A DNA stretch of 64,000 nt from Epiperipatus broadwayi (taxonomy: Eukaryota; Onychophora; Udeonychophora; Euonychophora; Peripatidae), in assembly GCA_028023455.1 (NCBI GenBank), contig JAQFVV010000071.1:5536650-5600649 (forward strand), given 5' to 3'. Positions 56,281 through 64,000 of the stretch are shown here, piece after piece (the stretch's first letter is position 1; each line of letters begins with the position of its first letter). The notes below the pieces were generated by a model that was given only the letters and a program-made list of their open reading frames with translations, did no database searches and had not been told where the DNA came from. The position numbers were made by a program, and so were the translations under genes.

Positions 56281-56312
<32 letters not shown>
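56281..56312. repeat. (TA)n, about 16 steps
   Basis: Uninterrupted TA run between the hammerhead element and the 4.3-kb repeat. Confidence 0.95.
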
Positions 56313-56316
<4 letters not shown>

Positions 56317-59300
56317 GCCCTTTTGTATGGGTCTCCATAAATTGATGTGTCAATCTATCTAAAAATTTTAAATTTAAGATATATTTAGTTATATGATTTT
56401 AATTTTGTTTATAACAATCTTTTAAAAAGTGTAATTAAAGTAATTCATGAGTATTTGATATGTGAAAATTGTGCTGATGTTTGAGAGAGACATTTCAATG
56501 GGAATGATAATAGTATATGGTTGGGAAAACTGGCCATAAACAATACTGCATTAATAAATTTAATAAATAAATGTTTAAAGTTAAAGTTTTAAAAGACAAG
56601 TTAAAATTAAATGCATATATTTATTGTTGATAAAAATTAATATTTAATAAATGAATATAAATATTTTAATTATTAGTGTTCCATGATAGAAGATTAATAT
56701 TTGATTTTAATAATATCGAATTATTATTTTAAAAGCTGTTATAAGATATTATTTATTTTAAAAATATTTATTTTTAAAAAATGTATTGTTAGTTTATTTT
56801 TAGATTATTACAAGCGTTTGTAGCTTTGTTGTAAAAAAACAGATGTTAATTAAAATACGTACACACATGCTTGGGAGTATTTTAGTAAAGTTGCAAAGCT
56901 ATTTTAAAAATTCTGTTATAAAATTTATAAATATTATTTTGGCTATCATGAAATAAAAATAAAGATAATTAATGTGAAATATTAAATCTGATTTTTAAAA
57001 TACTGTTTAAAAACATAACGAATAAAAATAGACTTAGTTTGTTTATAAAAATAATCTTATAAAAGTTAAACGTAAAAGTTAAGTAAGAAAGTATATTTTA
57101 AAAAAATGTTTAATAGATTTAAATAAATGATGAATATTAATTTAAGAATTTAATAATGTGATAAATAATAAATATTAAATAAGTCATTATTTATTTTTAA
57201 TTCTGTCTTGTTGGTGAAATATGTAAATAAGCTAGCAAGTCAATTGTTTAATTCACCAATCAAGTGGGAGTTTTCTTCCGGTATAAAACCAAGGTTCAAT
57301 TGTTAGGAGAGGACTTGTGATTGAAATTCTTAAAGTAAAGAGTGCTATTAAAAATAGCTAAGTGATTATAGACGCTCTTAAAAATCGTTTTTAAAATTAT
57401 AAGAGAGTAGTTTTTTTAAAATAATTTATAAAAGTTACCGATGAATATGCAGTGTTAATTTATTGTAGTTCCCTATTAATCGTTTCCTATTAATGCTCAA
57501 TTTACTATCAAATAATCATGAGGACATCGTATAAGGATAAAATATATTGGAGACTTTATACTGAAAATTTAACAAACGCTGGATTGACTAGCAGAGTTAT
57601 TAGATGCTTAACAGTAATACGTTGGACTTTATATAAATTTAAAAGCTAATGATAGTTGATTTTTATAAATCAGATATTTAAAAGCATGAGAAATACTTCT
57701 TTATGAAGCAAGTATTTGTAAAGTATAAATTTAAATATATATCTTGGTAAAGATATAATATGTAACAGTAATTATATAAATGTTTGCCTTGTTAAGTCTT
57801 TATAGTTTAAAAGACTAAATTTTGATAGTTTTATAAGGCAAATAAATCGGAAGTTAATTGGCCAAGAAATACTTATAAGTAAAAAATTATTGTATTATTA
57901 AAGTCTAAACGCTGGTCGTATAGAAGACTTTAAAAGTAATCTTACCTAAATATCTGTTACGGAATGCGCAAATCAATTACATGTGGATATCCAAGTAAAG
58001 TTAGAAAATAATTAAACAAGAACTTATAAATTATAAACTAATGCTAAAAAATAATAACTTTAAAATAATTTTCCTATAAAGAAGAGAATATGGATCCTAT
58101 AAACTATTTTAATTTTATTTTTGTTTTCTGATGGAACTGACTTTTATTTTTATTTATTTTTTAAAAAAAAAAACGTTTTCATTTTTGTCATAAAAACTTT
58201 TAAAGAACACGTGATGTACCGGAAAAGGAAGTAATGTTTAGTGAAAATTTGTGCCTAGGAAAAAGAACAATGACAACTGGATGAAAACACCGTTGGATGT
58301 TATGTAATATTTTTATTTATTAACTAACATAAATATTTCATTAATTATTGATTTATTAAAGATAGGAAAGGTACATTTACATTTTTTTTTTAAAAATAAT
58401 AACTAAATACTAATATAACTTTTTATTGCATAAAGTTTATTTTATAATTATACAACACGTAATATTTTAAAGAATAATTGTTGAGTGTGAATGTGAAATT
58501 ATTTTGTAAAACTGGAATCCTGGAGGACATCGTGACGGACTGTACATTGAAGTATTATTTATGGTAAAAATTGTGTAATAATAATAATAATTTGATGTAT
58601 TTACTATGTTTTCTTTAGATCAACCAAATGTTATATGATTATTGAATGAATGTATTAATATTTAAATAATATACACGCACAAGACTAATAATAGCAGTTT
58701 TATTTTAATATGCATATTTTAAATTGATGATATAAATTTAGTACAACGTAATATGATACCCTAGAAATAATTATATGATTCTTTCGTGAATGAATTTCAA
58801 TGTTTCTGTTCCAATATTAGAAATTAGATTTATTATACTAGTGTAAGTTATTTATTTTTTTTCTTTTAAAGTTAGTAAGAAGTATATAAGGTCTATATTT
58901 TATTTTATTTTTTATTAGATGAGTTACGTTAATTTTACATAGAAATTTATATTTTTGATTGAAGGCTTATTGTAAATAGATGATGAGGTATAGGAGAGTT
59001 TGGATCGTTATTATTTTTTGTTTTTAAAATTGGTCATTTGTTTTACTGAAATTAAATAGGGTTAAAATGACTTTTGTAGGTAGTAGTTTTATAAAGGAAT
59101 AGGAATAATAAGTAAAGAAAAGTAATGATTTAAAATGGAAAAGAATCATAGAATTTTATTTAACATTATACTTTATAAAAGTTGAAATTATTGAATAATT
59201 TTAAAATATTATTTTTTTAAAAGTACATATACGTATTGCATATTTTAATAAGACATGTAGTATGACATTATATCGGAATGAAATAAACAGTGATAGTCAA

Positions 59301-60642
59301 TAATTGTTATTATACTACAAAGTTATATCAGTTGATACATTAATTAATATTTGAGTCATACTGATAATAAATGTAATACAGCCTTATACATTATAATATA
59401 AATAACAGTAGGACTTAAGTGAAATAGCATTTAAATTATTAAAGTTGGTTTATTTACATACATGCTACATGAATGATATCTTACATAAAATCTTTTCTTA
59501 TATTAATTGATAATAAGTAATGTTTATGTAAATTAAAGTCATAAACTTAATTGAATTTTATTAATAAAACATTCTCTGAAATGTATAAATTATCTACTTA
59601 TAGTTATGGAAATAATAACAGTGTAAAAATCTTGTATTATTATTTTTCTTATTTTTTTTTTTATTTTCTTTAGTTCCATTTAAATGTAAATAGTGTAAAT
59701 AAATTATTTGTTAAAGTTAATGTAAATAAATTTGTTAAGTTGTTTAAAAGATGTGTTGAATTCATTATTTTACACCACAGCATTTGACAACAGATAATTT
59801 GAATAAACATAATATTTGCACAATATGAATTTATTATTTTATTATTTGAGAAAGAAACACAATATTTTCTTAATATAATTTATAGAAATTGATTGACATT
59901 AACATATGATATTACAATGGTCATAAAGTAATTATAATGCACAGTATAAGAGTATAATACTATTTATTGCCACAAATTATTAAATTATAAGATTTTGGTC
60001 TATTTTAAAATTAAGATACTATATGGAAATGAAAGACATGCATATGATTTACTTATTTTCTTAATGATTAAAAGTATAATCCAATAGATAAGATTAAGAT
60101 ATACCCTAAAGATTATTATTGTTAGTGATTATTATTAGAATAAGTTAGGTGTATTTAGGTTTGATATTAAATCCCTTATCATTCCTATCTACATGAATTA
60201 TTATTACTTTAAGATAATTAGAAGAACCTGAGATCATTTTAATTATATTTCCTTAACAATAGATTGAGATTTATTTATCTATTATTATTAAAGATAGTTC
60301 ATTTATAAAAGTCATAAGAATGCTGTAGAGTTAGTAATGAGATAATGTAGAAGTAATAGTATTCTTATGCCATTGAGACAGTGTCTTGGAAAGACATTGA
60401 CTCAATGTAAATCTGATTACCAATTGTAACTTCACTTCACAGTCTCATGATTTTAATTAAATATTTATTTAATTAGTATATAATATTGAACTAAATTAAT
60501 TTTTGATAAGTTTGGAATAAATCTGATAAGTTATAATATTATAAAAATATATTAAAGATAGTTGTACATATTTTAGCCGAGCATAATAATTTGATTGAGC
60601 TAGTCATATTTTAAATTATATCATATATCGAGAAGTGAGGGT

Positions 60643-60646
<4 letters not shown>
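56313..60646 (+). mobile_element. 4.3-kb non-coding repeat, copy 2, flanked by (TA)n
   Basis: Inverted relative to the copy at 9880-14872. Ends are TTGTGCCCT (56313) and AGGGTACAA (60638-60646), imperfect 9-bp terminal inverted repeats inside (TA)n on both sides. A promoter-like TATAAAA (57282) is followed ~30 bp later by 'ttgttaggagagg', in a region also kept in copy 1. No frame over ~60 codons. Class unknown: could be a non-autonomous DNA transposon targeting TA or a decayed retroelement. Confidence 0.7.
57282..57288 (+). promoter_or_regulatory. Putative TATA box of the 4.3-kb repeat
   Basis: TATAAAA in a locally GC-richer patch (ttccggTATAAAAccaagg), unusual in this AT-rich element. A start site ~25-35 bp downstream is expected. 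Inference only. Confidence 0.35.

Positions 60647-60703
<57 letters not shown>
60647..60703. repeat. (TA)n, about 28 steps
   Basis: Uninterrupted TA run at the right end of the 4.3-kb repeat. Confidence 0.95.
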
Positions 60704-60705
<2 letters not shown>

Positions 60706-60885
60706 TACATAATATACAGTCTTTCCATCTGCAGAATATTTTTGGTTAATTTCTTAATCCTCCTCCACTGCCATTAAAAAAAAACAAAAGTACTTCTACA
60801 GATTGAAAGACTGTATATTATATTTAATTACCATTCTATTTATTATTTATATTACAATATTCTTTAATTAATAGACATTTTATTT

Positions 60886-60890
<5 letters not shown>
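60704..60890. mobile_element. Short block with 25-bp inverted repeats between (TA)n runs
   Basis: 60712-60736 and 60794-60818 are inverted with two mismatches (atatacagtctttcc against ggaaagactgtatat-like text). A small hairpin element. Confidence 0.65.

Positions 60891-60953
<63 letters not shown>
60891..60953. repeat. (TA)n, about 31 steps
   Basis: Uninterrupted TA run abutting the 1.1-kb repeat. Confidence 0.95.
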
Positions 60954-60956
<3 letters not shown>

Positions 60957-62105
60957 GTACCATTAACATATATATGGTCCAGCTATATTGGCATTTGTAA
61001 TATTTAAAAAAGCTAAAAAAAGTAACATTTAAAGATCATTCAAAAGACACAATTTAGTTATCTTTTTTTTTTAATTAGTATGATTTATATTTAGATAACA
61101 TACAATAAATGTTATTTTTGTTTAAAATTATCTATTTAATTAAAAATAAGAGTAAAAATTGGAAGGAATAAAAAATATATGCAGATTATTAATCCAGATA
61201 AGTAAAAGAAATTATAAATGCAAGAGAGTATAACCAGAGAATGTCCTTCTAATGCTAATTAGAGATGGCAGAAATAATTTATAAAAAATAAACTTTGTAC
61301 CTCAAAAATAAGAAAGACTGTAGAAGATTATTATCTTGTATTCTGATAAAAAACAAAAGATAGTATATGTGCAGAGGTCTAAAACTACTTGCAAGTTTAA
61401 AAGGAAGAAAATTACAGCAATTGGGGTCTTGTGTCTTGTTCTTTTGGCTGGCTGTTTCTGTGGGAGTCCTGGATAGTGAAATGTGTCTGCCTAGGACTAC
61501 TACTCATCTGCAGAATGAAGTATTCATGTAGGAGTGGAAATGGAATGTTTGTGGACACCTTTTTTTTACCATAGAGGTTATTTCAAAAAATTCTAGTCTA
61601 GCCTTAGGACAGACCAGGAACATAAAAGATATTGACAGTGATTAAAATTAATGGCCATGATCTTATTCTTCAACTCAATAAATATATGTATGCTCCCCTA
61701 ATCTATAATTATTTCTAAGATATGTTAGTTCATACTCTTATTTGTGACTAATTAAATGTTTGCAAACTAACTTTAACTATGAAGCATTCTAATACCAATA
61801 TAGACAGTCACTGTTTTATTATTTAAAGAACTTTCTAGAAAAAACTTAAGTATACTATGAACTGTTTTAATTGTTTGATTGTTATTATCTAAATTAGCAT
61901 TTGTATATTCTTTCCAATTTCTTCGTAACTTGTAATTTATCATTTAAATATTTTAATTGATTTTATTAAAACATTTATCTTTAATATAACATTTTCTTTG
62001 TACTTTCTTAATATTAGTTTATTAGATTTATTGTTAGCTAATTCTTTTAAGAATTGCATAAATTACCTTTGCCAATATGCTTGTTAATAATGCTTTGACT
62101 GCCTG
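60954..62105 (+). repeat. 1.1-kb dispersed repeat, direct copy
   Basis: Partner of 54690-55820. Starts TTGTACCATTAAC next to (TA)n and ends near 'gccaatatgcttgttaataatgc'. Similarity stops abruptly beyond 62105, which marks the element's other boundary. Confidence 0.8.
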
Positions 62106-62535
62106 ACTCGTAAAAAAACGAGTAGATTTGACATCACTCTAAATCGGCTACTTTTTATCCCATGTATACATATTATATGTTATTCGAAAGAAAATCAAAA
62201 GTTCTGTAAGATGGTGCCCTCTTCAGAATTATTTTACAAGTAAAAAATCAATAAAAATGACCATATATGTCAAACAAAACCAAAGCACCGCCTCCTCATC
62301 ACCTTTTCTTGAATCTTATTGGCTGTACAACTTCTGTCAAAAAGGGAAATGGCTGCCAAAAAATAAAAAGTTACATTCGTTTTGATTTTTATTATGAAAA
62401 TAATAAACGAATGTTTACAACATTTTAAACAATATTTGAATTGAATTACATATTATTATTGATAAAATAATACTAAAAATCAAATTATTTTAGAAAAATA
62501 GTTAAGATATTACCAAGAATTATTTATTTATTGCT
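62106..62535. other. Non-coding; possible second PLE tail on the minus strand
   Basis: At 62207-62232 the minus strand reads 'ttctgaagagggcacc', like a PLE hammerhead 5' half, but no complementary stem II or GAAA follows. No gene. Confidence 0.3.
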
Positions 62536-63203
62536 AAAATGCTTCTTCATAACGGTTTTAATTACAACATTATTAATAGGGCTTATACATATCAAAAGAA
62601 AAAAGATTTTGATACATCAAAAATTAAGACAATTTTGCCATATATAAAAGGAGTAACTGATAGAATTGGTAACATTTTAAAAAAATAATAATATTCACAC
62701 AATTTACACTACTTATAAAAAAAAATAGTGAAATATTTCCACTTCCTAAAGATAAAATTGCTTTGGAGTGTCATGGAGTATATGAAATTCCATGTAGGGT
62801 CTGTCCACATACATATATAGGACAGACTAATCATAGAATAAATATTAGAAAGGAAGAACACATTCTGGCAGTGAGAGAAAAATCCAATTCATCAGCTATT
62901 TATTCTCATATAAAATTAACAAATCATGATATCAATTTTGAAAAAACAAATATTTTAGCAAAAATTGAACAATATGACCAGAGATTGCTAAGAGAAGCTA
63001 TAGAGATTTTTAAAAGGCCCAAGAGCATAAATGAAAGGTATGAATTAAAGAAGATTAACAACATTTGGAAGAAGCTATTGGAAGAGAAAATAAATTTTAA
63101 AACTTCTCAACCAATAGAATTTAAATATGAGGAGAAAGAAAATGATAAAAACAGTTTTAAATCTCACGTGCATTCTTATGATTTGAGAAAGAGGACGCTC
63201 TGA
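62536..63203 (+). pseudogene. 5'-truncated Penelope RT linker plus GIY-YIG endonuclease
   Basis: A second, distinct Penelope family. 62538-62690 encodes the RT-to-nuclease linker (ILPYIKGVTDRIGNIL). One frameshift near 62690 leads to 'KIALECHGVYEIPCRVCPHTYIGQTN' (GIY = GVYEIP, then YIG), 'RINIRKEEHI', 'AIYSHIKLTNHDINFEKTNIL', and the Glu region 'LLREAIEIFKRP'. The open frame from 62763 is 146 codons with no ATG and stops at 63201. The nuclease is nearly complete; the RT core is missing. Inactive by itself. Confidence 0.88.
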
Positions 63204-63246
63204 GGAAGGTACTTGATATTGTACTGAAATGTCAGCATTTAGCTTT
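63188..63246 (+). ncRNA. Hammerhead ribozyme overlapping the Penelope stop codon
   Basis: CTGAGGA (63200-63206), stem II GGTAC-(8 nt)-GTACT with one G-U, GAAA (63226-63229), AU/GU mini stem III, C17 at 63233. Stem I is GCT/AGC, then AAAG/CTTT beyond an internal loop. The TGA stop of the nuclease frame is part of the ribozyme core. PLEs are known to carry such motifs just past their coding end. Confidence 0.7.
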
Positions 63247-64000
63247 TTCACTACACGGAATATCCCACAAATAGTAATAATAATATGACATATATATATT
63301 GTAATGGTTACTCTTTCACTTCTTCTTTTGGTCACTGAGGGTGCCACAAGGTCACAAATTACCTAGAAAATTTAATTTACAGCGATCCAAAAGATAATGA
63401 TGATGATAAATGCTACCAGCTAGAACTAGGAAGAGAAAGAGATCTTTAACATTGTTCAGACAATTGAGAAAAGGATACAGAGATAAATGTTAACCAAAAT
63501 AATTATAAACAATTTTAAAGTTTATTAAATAAATAAAAAATAAATCACCAATGGATTTATTAGAGAATGTATGAGAGTATTGGCATCAAACACTTAGAAA
63601 GATAAGTTCATTTTTATTTTAAAAGGAATTTATAATGTCTTCCTGCTATCAATTTATATAAACAAATTCCAGTTTCCTTTAGTTAGAAATTTAAAAGCAA
63701 AACAAACTTGTATGAAATTCAATGAATCAGCACAGAGCAATCTTTTTCTACACCTAACAAAAACCTCACGACATTATAGGAGTGTCATTTCCCCACAAAC
63801 ACTCATGAAAGGTCACATTTAAGACCTTCAAGGTTTATTCCAGCAAAAGACAAAAAATGAAAAGATTACAGTATTACATAATCTGAAAGATAGGAAAATC
63901 AAAATCTCTACTGTTTAAGAAAAACAGAACAATACACTCAATAAATTGCTAGCCAAAAGATTTATGGTCCGCAGGAAACACAAACCATGATTGTCTAAAT
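63247..64000. other. Non-coding DNA at the right window edge
   Basis: 63247-63300 is probably residual PLE 3' UTR, ending at a short (TA)n. Beyond it nothing was recognised. Confidence 0.5.

Noticed and set aside
62207-62250. Minus-strand 'ctgaagagggcacc' as a hammerhead
   Set aside because: No complementary stem II arm and no GAAA follow; kept only as a hint of PLE ancestry.

Overview
This is a very AT-rich stretch of animal (metazoan) nuclear DNA, almost certainly from an invertebrate. The signs are tRNA-derived SINEs with target-site duplications, a mariner relic, LINE and Ty3/gypsy relics, several Penelope-like element (PLE) families and long (TA)n runs. RTE-like LINE 3' ends, mariner and Penelope together fit an arthropod such as a chelicerate, but the sequence does not settle this. 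I recognise no host protein gene, rRNA or functional tRNA. The only long intact reading frames belong to a retroelement.

Layout. From 0 to 9.9 kb: dispersed and tandem copies of a 475-bp repeat carrying a hammerhead ribozyme (array at 5.81-6.99 kb), a SINE, a LINE 3' end, an old PLE tail and a foldback element. From 9.88 to 14.87 kb: a ~5 kb non-coding repeat whose inverted copy lies at 56.31-60.65 kb. From 15.0 to 19.3 kb: a palindromic element with hammerhead motifs on both strands, a SINE and a polyadenylated retro-insertion nested in copies of one target site, a LINE RT relic and a second hammerhead repeat family. From 20 to 31 kb: one copy of a 1.25-kb repeat (second copy at 46.1-47.4 kb), more hammerhead fragments, a degenerate ~300-bp tandem repeat, a foldback and a gypsy integrase relic ending in a polypurine tract. 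From 31 to 43.6 kb: telomere-like repeats, SINEs, mariner, a second hammerhead palindrome, a 360-bp satellite and an old PLE broken by later insertions.

The centrepiece is a young PLE at 43.66-54.34 kb. A 5'-truncated upstream copy (itself split by a 3.7-kb insertion with a 4-bp duplication) lies head-to-tail with a full unit; the shared 2.17 kb differs by one codon plus a few homopolymer indels. The full unit has ORF1, a putative SGNH/GDSL hydrolase, then a single in-frame UGA, then ORF2 with Penelope-type RT, a Cys4 motif and a GIY-YIG nuclease. A hammerhead-like core lies in its 3' UTR, and the upstream copy puts the same UTR directly before ORF1. From 54.3 to 62.1 kb, repeats are strung together with (TA)n runs at their junctions. 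A different, 5'-truncated Penelope at 62.5-63.2 kb ends in a hammerhead whose core overlaps the stop codon.

The unifying theme is hammerhead ribozymes: at least five distinct sequence families here carry recognisable cores, mostly in retrozyme-like or PLE 3' contexts and often beside (TA)n. A plausible but unproven model is that the PLEs supply RT and endonuclease while non-autonomous hammerhead repeats use them.
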